Below are positions 7,762 to 16,537 of a stretch of DNA of 64,000 nucleotides, piece after piece. Origin of the DNA: Grimontia celer. GTDB taxonomy: Bacteria > Pseudomonadota > Gammaproteobacteria > Enterobacterales > Vibrionaceae. Position 1 is the stretch's first letter, and the number at the start of each line of letters is the position of its first letter. The notes under the pieces were generated by a model. That model had not been told where the DNA came from. It worked only from the letters and a program-made list of their open reading frames with translations, and searched no databases. The position numbers and the translations under genes are program-made. The stretch covers positions 1,054,001-1,118,000 of the forward strand of contig NZ_FIZX01000001.1 in NCBI RefSeq assembly GCF_900055185.1. The letters are read 5' to 3'.

Positions 7762-7798
7762 TTGACATATAGTTTGTGTACGAACAGTATGTGTACGA
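7762..7798 (+). promoter_or_regulatory. promoter with candidate OhrR-like operator
   Basis: TTGACA (7762-7767) and CAGTAT (7785-7790) are 17 bp apart. The interval holds TGTGTACGA twice (7775-7783 and 7790-7798) and the imperfect palindrome GTTTGTGTACGAAC. A regulator bound here would block the small heme-protein gene. Confidence 0.5.
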
Positions 7799-7822
7799 TC
7801 ATTTAAGAATAAGGAAAGTAAT

Positions 7823-8053
7823 ATGAGTGATGCATGGTTGCCGACGTTAATCACAGACAGCCCAGAAGCTGGCTATCAACTTGCCATTAAAATGTCCCGA
7901 ATGGGCGTGAAATATACTCAACCTTCAGCGGAAGCGAGAGAGAAGCTACGTCCTGAATATGCGGAAAGTGCAGACAGCTTGATCGCGGTTTCCCACGTTA
8001 TTGCCGTGAATTTTCAGACGGTCGCGGCGGCGAATAATTATTGGAAGGCTTGA
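7823..8053 (+). CDS. hexameric tyrosine-coordinated heme protein (HTHP) family
   Basis: A 76-residue protein matching, from memory, the HTHP family first described in a marine Silicibacter: WLPTLITDSPEAGYQLA at the N-terminus, LSRMGVKxTQP-type and LRPEYAESADSLIAVSHVIAVNF segments, and the final AANNYW. HTHP forms a ring of six subunits, each with a heme ligated by a tyrosine, and shows peroxidase and catalase activity in vitro. No signal peptide is visible. An AAGGAAAG ribosome-binding site precedes the ATG. Divergence from an OhrR-like regulator supports a peroxide-defence role. Confidence rests on the remembered family consensus. Confidence 0.78.
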   Translation: MSDAWLPTLITDSPEAGYQLAIKMSRMGVKYTQPSAEAREKLRPEYAESADSLIAVSHVIAVNFQTVAAANNYWKA

Positions 8054-8061
8054 CTGTATGT

Positions 8062-8102
8062 TAACCACTCAAAGCCATCTTGGTGATGGCTTTGAGTGGT
8101 TA
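8062..8102. terminator. 18-bp perfect inverted repeat, probable bidirectional terminator
   Basis: Arms 8062-8079 and 8085-8102 are perfectly complementary with a 5-nt loop. There is no T-run. It lies between the heme-protein gene and the copied end of the dehydratase gene, where a shared terminator of two convergent genes would sit before the insertion described next. Confidence 0.6.
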
Positions 8103-8104
8103 GC

Positions 8105-8217
8105 TTAGCTGCTCAGCTCCCTTGCCTGCATGGTCAATCTCATCTGACTGTTTGCAGCGCCAAATCCCTGATACCCGTTTCTCTGAACGATTTCGAAACA
8201 GAATCTGCCTGCAAACA
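8105..8217 (-). pseudogene. orphan 3' end of a QuiC-like gene
   Basis: Reads as the last 37 codons of the dehydroshikimate dehydratase-like gene at 12161-14014, ending QARELSS and a TAA at 8105-8107. The 101 bp at 8117-8217 match 12173-12273 at 96 positions. All five differences are third-position synonymous changes. Homology stops abruptly at 8217/8218. This is the left-behind end of the original gene or the end of a donor allele. Confidence 0.88.
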
Positions 8218-8771
8218 ATCACGTAACATATTGATTTAAGATGTGAAGAAACGCTAAGAAGTACAGATTTATGTCTGGTTATTTATTAGAAGACATCAAG
8301 TAGATATCTCTCCAACGTAGAACTCTATCGTATCCTTTCAGCCAAAATCTTCTTTTTAACCATAAAAAACTTTTTTACAGATTCTCGCTATACATAATGG
8401 ACCAGATGATATGAAACCATATTAGTCCTGAGATATTGAAAATATAACCGTATTAAAGTAAAGCTACCCTTTTACAAAGGAAAAATGTCAGTTCTTGAAA
8501 GTTGGAAGTTTTCTTTTTCGCATTTAATTTCTCATAAATGTTATTTTAATTACATTTAAAGACACTGTATATGAACCTAAGGATTTTTTATTTTTATTTG
8601 TCTAGTTATTTGGACGGTTAATCTGTTGACGCATAAGGTTTACGTGTTTAAGGTTCGGGATGAATTCCCTATTTTTAGGGATTTTAGATAAATATGGCTA
8701 GGTAGGCAGATTCAAGCCTTCAATGAAAAACTCTGTCTAAAAATCATTAGACATAAAGAAAAACAAACCAA
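8218..8771. other. AT-rich leader region of the inserted unit
   Basis: No gene is apparent. A hairpin TGTCTAA/TTAGACA (8734-8753) ends 18 bp before the next start codon, and a smaller CCCTA/TAGGG hairpin lies near 8667-8680. A TTGACG (about 8625) could be part of the promoter. The long leader may control the two genes behind it; no known riboswitch fold was recognised. Confidence 0.4.
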
Positions 8772-10556
8772 ATGCGGGATATAAATGATATGAGTAATTC
8801 GATACTTAATTTTTCTATAAGACCTCATGCTTTAAGGTGGTTGGATCTTTGTACATTCGGACCAAAGAAAAACGAAAGTGTGCAGCTATTAAATGAAAGT
8901 ACTATTAAATGGTTTACTGAACAAATAGATATGGAAACATCATGGCATAGACTACAAACAGAATCTCAAAGTGGTGGCGTCGTACAATCCTCTGCTAGAG
9001 TTCGTTCATGGTTGGATATCGCATTTTTCAAACCCGACCAATTGAGGCAGAAAGTAGCCTATGCATTAAGCCAAGTTTTTGTCGTCTCGGATAAAGATAA
9101 AGAACTTAATGGCAGGCCTTCGGCACTTGCGAATTACTATGACATACTTGTAAAAAATGCGTTTGGTACATACAAGGATTTGCTTAGAGACGTGACTCGT
9201 TCTCCTGTAATGGGTCATTATCTTACGATGGTCAATAACTCTAAAGACAATCCTGATGAAAACTATGCTAGAGAAATCCTACAGTTATTTTCTTGCGGAT
9301 TATATGAGAGAGAAATCGACCATACTTTAGATGGGTTAGAAGCAACATATAAGCTAGATTCACAGGGTAAATATATTCCTTGCTACACAGAAGATGATAT
9401 TCGTGAACTAGCTAGAGTATTTACTGGTTGGGTTAGAGATGATGAAAGTTGGTATGAACCAATGATCCAAATAGAGAACGAAGATGTTCGAGATGTTGGA
9501 TCTAAGACTCTTTTCAATGGTACGGTAGTATTCGACGAGAATAATAATAGATTTGACGAGAGCGAGAATGCAGAAAATAGTCAAACTGATTTAGAAATAC
9601 TTCTGACAACACTTGAGAATCACCCTTCTACGGCCATCAATATTTGTTTTAAGCTCATACAACTCTTAGTGACATCTAACCCTAGTAGCGGGTATTTGCA
9701 ACGTGTAGTGGATGTGTTCAATGATGGTACCGATAAGCTAATTGAATTGGGTTATGAGGCTCCTGCACCTGGAGAAGAAAAAGGCCAATTGAAAGCGGTT
9801 ATATGGGCTATTGTATCTGATAATGAGGTGTATACTGCTCCTCCCAAGTACATGAGCAAGATCCGTGAGCCATGGCTGTCACTTGTTTACATATATCGTG
9901 CTCTAAATGTAGACGTGTTGCCAAATGTTGGGGCTGGAGACGACCAATCAAATAAAAAAATTGAGCATGACTTACTTTACTTAAGAACTTGCAACCAATA
10001 CCCCTTAGGTTCTCCATCAGTCTTTAATTTTTACTTACCTGATTATCAACCTACTGAATTACTACCCAGTGAATATAGTGACGATGGACTAGTTTCTCCA
10101 GAACTACAGATAATAGATTGGTCACACATCATTTCAGTACAAAATCATATTTTTGGTATGTTCAATAAAAATGTAACTTATGGGGAGGGAGTTGTAAATC
10201 CCAACACTTGTCTCATACCAAGTAATGGTGCAATCTACGACACGTATAGGAAATTACTATTTGTGGATATTGGTCCTTTCTATAATAGCGTAAAAGTCTC
10301 AGACAAAATTAGTTTTGTTAATGCTGTTTCTACACGATTTTTTAACTCCTTTATGCCAAAAGATTTGGAAAAACAACTTATAGATGCTTTCCCTCGAGGG
10401 GATTTATCGATACAGGCACACAATTGGACCCAAAGATTACTGGCGCTAGCTTTGTCTTCTCCTTATTTTCATGTGCAACAGAATTTAAATTCTTTCTCTT
10501 ATAGAACAACTGTTCCTGAGGCTCCTGGCGGCAGTTATGTAGTCTGTGACTCATAA
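8772..10556 (+). CDS. DUF1800 family protein
   Basis: A 594-residue protein with the DUF1800 signatures: LRQKVAYALSQVFVVS, HYLTMVNNSKDNPDENYAREILQLFSCGLYE and a DDIRELARVFTGW block (about residues 90-230). The C-terminal half repeats the family pattern (YLRTCNQYPLGSPSVFNFY). The biochemical function is unknown; family members are nearly always encoded next to a DUF1501 protein, as here (53 bp upstream). No signal peptide is visible, and some members are exported by their partner or a separate signal. The ribosome-binding site is weak, and ATG 8790 (codon 7) is an alternative start. Base composition is AT-richer than in the flanking catabolic genes. Confidence 0.88.
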   Translation: MRDINDMSNSILNFSIRPHALRWLDLCTFGPKKNESVQLLNESTIKWFTEQIDMETSWHRLQTESQSGGVVQSSARVRSWLDIAFFKPDQLRQKVAYALSQVFVVSDKDKELNGRPSALANYYDILVKNAFGTYKDLLRDVTRSPVMGHYLTMVNNSKDNPDENYAREILQLFSCGLYEREIDHTLDGLEATYKLDSQGKYIPCYTEDDIRELARVFTGWVRDDESWYEPMIQIENEDVRDVGSKTLFNGTVVFDENNNRFDESENAENSQTDLEILLTTLENHPSTAINICFKLIQLLVTSNPSSGYLQRVVDVFNDGTDKLIELGYEAPAPGEEKGQLKAVIWAIVSDNEVYTAPPKYMSKIREPWLSLVYIYRALNVDVLPNVGAGDDQSNKKIEHDLLYLRTCNQYPLGSPSVFNFYLPDYQPTELLPSEYSDDGLVSPELQIIDWSHIISVQNHIFGMFNKNVTYGEGVVNPNTCLIPSNGAIYDTYRKLLFVDIGPFYNSVKVSDKISFVNAVSTRFFNSFMPKDLEKQLIDAFPRGDLSIQAHNWTQRLLALALSSPYFHVQQNLNSFSYRTTVPEAPGGSYVVCDS

Positions 10557-10609
10557 GAGCCGAAGAAGGAAATCTTAAACAGTCTTATGATAAAATTTGG
10601 AGAGAAATA

Positions 10610-12079
10610 ATGAAAGTGACAAGACGAAGTTTTGTTCGAGGTGTTACTGCTACTGGATTGGCAGCAATGGTTCCGAATATTAGTTTTAAGGTGAATGCAT
10701 CAACGATCAATAGAAGTGACAGTGGTCATAAAGCGCTGGTTTGTATTTTTCTTAAAGGCGGTAATGACTTTTTTCATCAAGTTGTTCCTGCTAGGATTGA
10801 TGGTGAAAATAATATATATACTAAATATACCTACAAAAGGAGTGCTTTTCTCCCAAAAGAGGAAGGTACAGATACCCCTACAATTGATGGATTATATTGG
10901 GATGCCAAGCTAAAAGATGGGAATGGGGAAGCTATATCTATTCATAATGATATGAGCGAGTTGGAAGAATTATTCCAAAGTGGGAATGCTAATGTTGTGC
11001 TAAATGTTGGCACTTTACTGCAAAAAACTGATAAAGAGAACTTAAGTGGCGCCAAACTGCCCAATAATTTGTTTGCGCATAACAAGCAGCAAGAGGCATG
11101 GCAAAGAAGCTTTCAAAACAAAGAAGGTGATCAAAGTAAGTTAGGTTGGCTTGGTAGTGCTCTTGATGCAATTCAAGATTCATCTGAAGGTTTTATCTCT
11201 AATAACTTCTATGCGGGTCCACATGAATTGATGGACTCCAATAAAACAGAAGCACTTTACTTAAGTAAAACAGGTTTTAATCCTCTCCGTCTTTCATTTG
11301 GAAGAATGGGTACCTATTACCAGAATATTTACAGTATCGACTATACCAGAAACTCATCGATGATTCCTGTATCACGTCCTTCACCGTTAACGTCAGCTTA
11401 CGCAAATGCAATGAAGAAAGCGCATTTCTACTCGGGTGAGTTACAGCCTATTTTTTCTCCAGACGGCACTCCAGCTGATACTTCGATCTCCTATAAATCA
11501 GGAAATACTGAATCAAACTTTGCACTTCAGCTAAGGGCAGTTAGGCAAATGATTGAGGCTAAAGATGATCTTGGAGGGAATCATGGAACCCGTCAGGTAT
11601 TTTTTGTTGAATTGGGTGGGTTTGATACTCACGCTGATCAGGAAATAAGACAGAGTGAGCTTATGAAGGAGTTTTCAACAGTCATTAAACTCTTCTATGA
11701 GTCTCTAGGAAGTGATCATCAAGATGTTATGACATGCACTCTGTCAGAGTTCGGCAGAACTATGCATACAAATGATAGGGACGGTACGGATCATGGTTGG
11801 GGAGGAGGCCAATTTATCTTCGGACCAAACGTAGCTGAAACGATTAGTGATGACTCTGACTTTAGGCGGTGTTTCGGTAATTATCCGGATTATGAAGACA
11901 ATAGTGATGATGACAACGGAGAGGGAAGGTTAATTCCTCAGATCTCTCACGAAGAATATGCGGCATATATGCTGGATTGGCTTGGTCTTGAAGCAGACCA
12001 AATTGAGGATGTATTCCCGTTGTTGGCTAACAACCCTGATGATAATAGTGAGCCGGAATTTGGAGTGATGACTATTTAG
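10610..12079 (+). CDS. DUF1501 family protein with Tat signal
   Basis: A 489-residue protein whose N-terminus has a twin-arginine motif (TRRSFVRG) followed by a hydrophobic stretch, so it should be exported folded through the Tat system. The family has an alkaline-phosphatase/sulfatase-like fold. Visible blocks include CIFLKGGNDFFHQVVP, VELGGFDTHADQ and TLSEFGRTMHTN followed by GTDHGWGG, which supply the acidic and histidine residues expected for metal binding. Its substrate is unknown. A GGAGAG ribosome-binding site precedes the ATG. It is in an operon with the DUF1800 gene and ends at a strong terminator just before the right-hand repeat. Confidence 0.9.
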   Translation: MKVTRRSFVRGVTATGLAAMVPNISFKVNASTINRSDSGHKALVCIFLKGGNDFFHQVVPARIDGENNIYTKYTYKRSAFLPKEEGTDTPTIDGLYWDAKLKDGNGEAISIHNDMSELEELFQSGNANVVLNVGTLLQKTDKENLSGAKLPNNLFAHNKQQEAWQRSFQNKEGDQSKLGWLGSALDAIQDSSEGFISNNFYAGPHELMDSNKTEALYLSKTGFNPLRLSFGRMGTYYQNIYSIDYTRNSSMIPVSRPSPLTSAYANAMKKAHFYSGELQPIFSPDGTPADTSISYKSGNTESNFALQLRAVRQMIEAKDDLGGNHGTRQVFFVELGGFDTHADQEIRQSELMKEFSTVIKLFYESLGSDHQDVMTCTLSEFGRTMHTNDRDGTDHGWGGGQFIFGPNVAETISDDSDFRRCFGNYPDYEDNSDDDNGEGRLIPQISHEEYAAYMLDWLGLEADQIEDVFPLLANNPDDNSEPEFGVMTI

Positions 12080-12105
12080 CGTATCAGAGGGAAAATATAC
12101 GTTAG

Positions 12106-12135
12106 TAGCCGGGGTACAATCCCGGCTATTTTCTT
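12106..12135 (+). terminator. rho-independent terminator of the DUF1800/DUF1501 operon
   Basis: TAGCCGGG/CCCGGCTA hairpin (12106-12128, 7-nt loop) followed by TTTTCTTT. Confidence 0.88.
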
Positions 12136-12160
12136 TGAATAATCAAAAAACTATTGGCTA

Positions 12161-14014
12161 TTAACCCCTTAACTCCCTTGCCTGCATGGTTAATCTCATC
12201 TGACTGTTTGCAGCGCCAAATCCTTGATACCCATTTCTCTGGACGATTTCGAAACAGAACCTGCCTGCAAACATGGAGGTGTAGAGCTGGTAGAAGCTGC
12301 CATTCTCGTCTTCATCGTAAAGAATGTTGTAGCGTTTGAGCTTTTCAATCACTTCATCAGAAAGGGTAAACCGGGCGGCCAAGTCATCATAATAATTGGC
12401 GGTGACGGGCATCATCTCTGTCTGCTGTTTGGCCATAAATTCGGCGGTGGCAAAAATATCCTTGGTTGAAAGAGCGATATGATTGACGCCAGTACCCGCG
12501 TATTGATCGAGAATTCGGCTAGATACGGTGCGCGACGCTTGGGTGCTGTTAAGCGTGAAACTCACCCCTTTATCAGGCGTTTGCAGGGCCTGACTTTTCA
12601 CCAAGCCACCAGGGTCTGAAACGCTGACGGTAGGCATGGTTTTCATACTGAACATTGCGCGATAGAGCAGCACTGAGTGAAGCATTTCTTCGTAACTCAT
12701 GGTGGTAGCTACGTGGTCAACTTTGTTAAGGAAAGCGTGTTGAGTAGCGTCTTCATACCACTTAAACTCGCGCTCCCAATGCGGAGGCTGGTCAGCGTCA
12801 TCCACCATGTAAAGGAGGCTTTGACCAGGGCCATAGATGGCAGGAATGCCATGCGTGTCATTTTCAGGGTTTCCGTAAACTGGCGAGAATTCGAGCTTCT
12901 TAGCTCTCTCCACCATATCGTCGACATGGGTACAGGTTAACCCGACAGCACAAACGGAGACACCATGCTGCTGGTGGAAATTCTGGGCGAAGCTATCTGG
13001 CTCCATATTCATCACCAGATGAATATTCCCCTGTTTCCACAATTCCACATCTTTACGTTTGTGGGTGGCAGCGTGACAAAAGCCAAGCTGAGACAGCAGC
13101 TTGGTCAGGGCGAGCTTTTCATTGTCGCTGACGGCGAATTCAATAAACTGCACTTCGCTGGGCGGGTTGACACTTGGAATTTCAAGCGCTTCTGTATCAG
13201 CGGATTTTTCTGCCGCGCGGTTGGCATAAACCAGTGAACGGTAGCCGTCTCGGGCGGTTTTTTCCGTCGAGCCTGCACGAAATTGATCGTTGAAAATCTC
13301 AAGAGAGAAAGGCCCGTCGTAACCCGTCGCGTGAAGATTAGACACAAACTGTCCAATGGGAAGATCGCCCTGCCCAGGGAAGCAGCGATAGTGTCGGCTC
13401 CAACTGAGATGATCCATCGAAAGGCTAGGGGCATCCGCAACCTGTACGAGGAAAATTCTGTCGCCGGGAATGTTGAGCATGGTATCCAGCTCGGTCTGGC
13501 GAGAAAAAATGTGGAATGTGTCGAGACACAGCCCGACATTTTTGTGATTGGCGCGACGCACAATTTCCCATGAGTCGCGATAATCATAAACGTATTTACC
13601 CCATCCCAAGGCTTCATATGCAACCCGCATATTGCGTTTAGCTGCACGCTCGCCAAGCTCATGGAAATCATCTGCTGCGCGTTGGATACCGCCCAAAGCT
13701 TGGGGCGATACACTGCTGCAGACCATCAACAAATCGGTGCCAAGTTCTTCCATCAGGTCAAACTTCCTTTCCGCGCGATCAAACGCTTTTTCCCGGTAAG
13801 GGGAAGGGAGGCCTTCGAAATCGCGGAAGGGTTGATAGGTAACAACCTCAAGACCGTGATCGTCTAACATGCTTCGGATTTCGTGAACTGATCCGTTGTG
13901 AGTGATCAGATCATTCTCGAAGATTTCAATGCCACGAAAACCTGCTTTGGCGATGGCTTCGATTTTTTGTCTCAGGGTGCCTGAAAGACAAACCGTTGCG
14001 ATGGAGTAAATCAT
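12161..14014 (-). CDS. quiC: 3-dehydroshikimate dehydratase (QuiC-like): sugar-phosphate isomerase/HPPD-like fusion
   Basis: A 617-residue two-domain protein. Residues about 1-270 form an AP-endonuclease-2-type TIM barrel (YSIATVCLSGTLRQKIEAI to SLEIFND) with metal ligands expected at an E, D, Q and E. Residues about 290-617 resemble 4-hydroxyphenylpyruvate dioxygenase (KVDHVATTM, GVNHIALSTKD, FCFEIVQRNG). This architecture is that of bacterial QuiC dehydratases, which turn 3-dehydroshikimate into protocatechuate. It overlaps functionally with the adjacent type II dehydroquinase and starts 3 bp after it. Its last 33 codons are the right-hand copy of a 101-bp repeat, so this end may be a replacement end brought by the neighbouring insertion; the tail is RELRG rather than RELSS. 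Confidence 0.85.
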   Translation of the reverse strand: MIYSIATVCLSGTLRQKIEAIAKAGFRGIEIFENDLITHNGSVHEIRSMLDDHGLEVVTYQPFRDFEGLPSPYREKAFDRAERKFDLMEELGTDLLMVCSSVSPQALGGIQRAADDFHELGERAAKRNMRVAYEALGWGKYVYDYRDSWEIVRRANHKNVGLCLDTFHIFSRQTELDTMLNIPGDRIFLVQVADAPSLSMDHLSWSRHYRCFPGQGDLPIGQFVSNLHATGYDGPFSLEIFNDQFRAGSTEKTARDGYRSLVYANRAAEKSADTEALEIPSVNPPSEVQFIEFAVSDNEKLALTKLLSQLGFCHAATHKRKDVELWKQGNIHLVMNMEPDSFAQNFHQQHGVSVCAVGLTCTHVDDMVERAKKLEFSPVYGNPENDTHGIPAIYGPGQSLLYMVDDADQPPHWEREFKWYEDATQHAFLNKVDHVATTMSYEEMLHSVLLYRAMFSMKTMPTVSVSDPGGLVKSQALQTPDKGVSFTLNSTQASRTVSSRILDQYAGTGVNHIALSTKDIFATAEFMAKQQTEMMPVTANYYDDLAARFTLSDEVIEKLKRYNILYDEDENGSFYQLYTSMFAGRFCFEIVQRNGYQGFGAANSQMRLTMQARELRG

Positions 14015-14017
14015 GCG

Positions 14018-14473
14018 TTATTTGCTCCCCAGCTTTGCGACTAGCCCGTCGATAGCCAGGGCGTAGCCTTCAATTCCAAACCCAACAATCACACCGACTG
14101 CGACAGGTGAAAGGTAGGAGTGATGGCGAAACGATTCACGAGCATGCACATTGGAAATATGAAGCTCAATCACAGGGACTTCTGCCGCTTTAATCGCGTC
14201 ATAAAGGGCGATAGAGGTATGCGTGTAAGCGCCTGCGTTGAACACAACGCCAATCATTTTTCCTGCTTTCACTGCGCGGCCAGCATTGTGCAGAGCTTCA
14301 ATCAGTTCACCTTCATGGTTACTTTGGAAGCACTCAACGACAACACCGTGCTTTTCACCGGCATCTCGGCAAAGCTGTTCGACATCAGCCAAGGTGCTGT
14401 GTCCGTAAAGTCCGGGCTCGCGTTGACCCAGCATGTTCAGGTTTGGGCCGTTCATTACCAGAATAGATTTCAT
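14018..14473 (-). CDS. aroQ: type II 3-dehydroquinate dehydratase
   Basis: A 151-residue enzyme interconverting 3-dehydroquinate and 3-dehydroshikimate. All type II motifs are present: NGPNLNMLGQREP with the active-site loop arginine and Y23 (GLYG), QSNHEGELI, NAGAYTHTS and ELHISNVHARESFRHHS. An AGGAGG ribosome-binding site is present. Placed between an oxidoreductase and a dehydroshikimate dehydratase, it most likely works in the catabolic direction on quinate rather than in aromatic amino-acid synthesis. Confidence 0.93.
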   Translation of the reverse strand: MKSILVMNGPNLNMLGQREPGLYGHSTLADVEQLCRDAGEKHGVVVECFQSNHEGELIEALHNAGRAVKAGKMIGVVFNAGAYTHTSIALYDAIKAAEVPVIELHISNVHARESFRHHSYLSPVAVGVIVGFGIEGYALAIDGLVAKLGSK

Positions 14474-14484
14474 GTCACGCCCTC

Positions 14485-15549
14485 CTATGCGATGTCGTCA
14501 ATGTATACTGTGCGACCGGTCTTCACTGCCTCAACCACGGCTTCCGTCACGCGAAGGTTTTGCAGGCCGTCTCTTACTGTGACCAATGGTTTTTCTTCTT
14601 TACGGATCACGCGGCAGAAGTGGTTGAGCTGCTCAACCAATGGGTCTTTACGATGAAGAGACACGTCTTCACATTCGAACGGTTTCCACCATGAGCGCTC
14701 TTGTTCACTCTTGTAGTATTTGAGACGCATGGTTGGCACTGAAATCGAACCATTGGTGCCTGCGATGTGGTAACAATCTTCATCGGGATAGCTCGCGTAG
14801 GCTTTATTTTCCTGCGAGGTTTGTTCCCAGCTTTGACCAGAGCCAGCGGTGTCTGAAAGCAGGAATGTACCGAGTGCACCGTTGGCAAAGCTGAGATTGA
14901 TCGAAACAGTGTCTTCGACTTCGAACTGACGACGGCGATTAGACGCCATGGACTGCACAGCAACGATTTCGCCACATAGGTAACGTAAGTTGCCGATATC
15001 ATGAATAAGGTTTATCAGAATGGGGCCGCCACCTTCTTTGGTACGCCATGGTGCCGCGACAAAGTAATCGTCAGGTTTGTAGAACATGGCGCTACCATGA
15101 GCAGCGACCACCTGACCAATCGCACCCGTTTCAATGATTTCCCGGGTACGTTTGATGATTGGGCTGTGCATGCGGTGGTGACCGACCAGTAAGGTGTCCC
15201 AGATGCCGGGCTCTTTGGTGGCGATGTCGAGTAATGAGTTGGCTTCTTCAACAGTGTGAGACACTGGCTTCTCAATCAGTGCTGGCATGCGATATTCAAT
15301 ACAGAGCTTGGCTTGCGGGACATGCAGGTTATTCGGGGTGGCGAGAATAACGCCATCCGCCAAACCTGAATCAAGCAATTCCACGAGGGTTTCAAAGTGG
15401 GGCACGCCATATTCTTTGGCGAGGTCGATGCTCGCTTCAAACGGATCAACAATCGCGGCTAAGTCGCACGCTTTGCTCTCCGAGACGAGTCGAATATGAT
15501 TTTTGCCGATCAATCCTGCTCCGACGACGGCGATTCTTGGCTTCTCCAT
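14485..15549 (-). CDS. Gfo/Idh/MocA family oxidoreductase, candidate quinate/shikimate dehydrogenase
   Basis: A 354-residue NAD(P)-dependent dehydrogenase. The Rossmann motif GAGLIGKNH is at residues 10-18, ALIEKPVS gives the EKP motif, and the C-terminal alpha/beta domain carries the substrate side (GGGPILINLIHDIGNLRYL with a candidate catalytic histidine). The family oxidises polyols and sugars; its place 11 bp upstream of aroQ and in a dehydroshikimate pathway suggests that it oxidises quinate or shikimate. The exact substrate is inferred. It follows the GntR gene by 41 bp, probably in the same transcript. Confidence 0.8.
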   Translation of the reverse strand: MEKPRIAVVGAGLIGKNHIRLVSESKACDLAAIVDPFEASIDLAKEYGVPHFETLVELLDSGLADGVILATPNNLHVPQAKLCIEYRMPALIEKPVSHTVEEANSLLDIATKEPGIWDTLLVGHHRMHSPIIKRTREIIETGAIGQVVAAHGSAMFYKPDDYFVAAPWRTKEGGGPILINLIHDIGNLRYLCGEIVAVQSMASNRRRQFEVEDTVSINLSFANGALGTFLLSDTAGSGQSWEQTSQENKAYASYPDEDCYHIAGTNGSISVPTMRLKYYKSEQERSWWKPFECEDVSLHRKDPLVEQLNHFCRVIRKEEKPLVTVRDGLQNLRVTEAVVEAVKTGRTVYIDDIA

Positions 15550-15590
15550 TTACTACTTACTTCCTTGTTATGATTATGATGCGACAGGCT

Positions 15591-16241
15591 TTACTGTCGA
15601 TTTTGGGTACTTGTTTCTTTCATTCTGGTAAGGAAACCGCCTAGGTGGGTTTCCAATGCTTTCACACAGGCATCGAGGTCGCGTTTCAATGCCGCCTCCA
15701 ACACGCTTTGGTGTTCATCAACCACGTATTTGCCACGAAATCCTTCTGTGCGAAGTTCCATGACGACGAACTGCCTAAATTGATCGTAGACCTGTCTGTG
15801 GTAGTGCATGTGTAATTCTGACTGGCATGCGCCAATCAAAGCTGCATGAAATTCGTAATCGCACCGGTGCCACATCATGAAATACTCATCGATGTTTTCG
15901 CGCATTTTGCTCTCGACGTGTTCGAGTTTATGGTGGGCAGCAACCAGGTTGCTTTCCCATTCCATATCGCCGTTTGCAAAGGACGCGCGGGCGCCATCTG
16001 TTTCAAGAAGAATGCGAAGTCGGGTGAGTTCTTCCATCTTCTGGATTGAAAAGCTTGCGACATGAAAGCCTTTCTGGCCTTCTGCAATCACCAAGCCTTC
16101 AGAGGAGAGTCTTGTCAGGCTTTCGCGCAAAAGATTCACACCACTGCCATAGCGTTCTTTCAGCGATTCCATTCTGAGTCGGCTTCCCGGCTCAAACTCA
16201 CCTTTCAACAAATCCGTGCGAAGTGTTTCGTACAGCGTCAT
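15591..16241 (-). CDS. GntR-family (FCD) transcriptional regulator
   Basis: A 216-residue regulator: an N-terminal winged helix (SRLRMESLKERYGSGVNLLRESLTRLSSEGLV) and a C-terminal FCD ligand domain (about 75-205) whose aspartate and histidines (CDYEFHAALI, HMHYHRQ, DEHQSVLEA) match the metal/ligand site of the FadR/FCD class. It is first in the minus-strand catabolic operon and divergent from the TRAP transporter, so it probably represses both and releases on binding a pathway intermediate. Confidence 0.85.
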   Translation of the reverse strand: MTLYETLRTDLLKGEFEPGSRLRMESLKERYGSGVNLLRESLTRLSSEGLVIAEGQKGFHVASFSIQKMEELTRLRILLETDGARASFANGDMEWESNLVAAHHKLEHVESKMRENIDEYFMMWHRCDYEFHAALIGACQSELHMHYHRQVYDQFRQFVVMELRTEGFRGKYVVDEHQSVLEAALKRDLDACVKALETHLGGFLTRMKETSTQNRQ

Positions 16242-16537
16242 TTATCCGTGCCTCAAAGAAACTGAGTCTTAAGAAATCTGCATCGACTTCATCACGATGC
16301 CTTTTCAGTTTTACTCCCTAAATTTCTTCGCATCTGTCTCGTTTTTGTGAATGGGCTATAAATCTAAAAATATCCCCTAATTTGAAAAATAGGTGACGTT
16401 TTAACAAATGAGACACAATCGGGTAACAAATCAACAATCACTTCGTCTAGGCTAGTAACAGGTCAATAAGGGCGAATCCCATGAGGCTTCGTCTTACAAC
16501 AAAGAGGCAGTAAGTCTCTGACAACAAGGAGTGAAGT
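16242..16537. promoter_or_regulatory. divergent promoter region between gntR and the TRAP transporter
   Basis: AT-rich, no gene visible up to the small ORF at 16538. It should hold the promoters for both directions and the GntR operator; no operator was identified with confidence. Confidence 0.4.

Larger units (their letters stand above)
8117..12172. mobile_element. inserted unit carrying the DUF1800/DUF1501 pair, flanked by 101-bp direct repeats
   Basis: The 4,056-bp segment begins at one copy of a 101-bp sequence (8117-8217) and ends where the second copy begins (12173-12273). Both copies are the 3' coding end of the same gene, in the same orientation. The segment holds only two complete genes and AT-rich non-coding DNA, with no recognisable integrase or transposase. 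The arrangement resembles insertion into the 3' end of a gene with restoration of the reading frame. Confidence 0.7.

Noticed and set aside
8218-8771. Possible cyclic di-GMP riboswitch in the leader of the DUF1800 gene
   Set aside because: A GACGCA-like stretch and hairpins exist, but the conserved tetraloop-receptor and GCC-rich pairing of the known class are absent.
13105-13713. Long antisense open frame (202 residues) inside the quiC-like gene
   Set aside because: It is a shadow of the well-supported two-domain gene on the same strand but another frame, with no ribosome-binding site or recognisable family.
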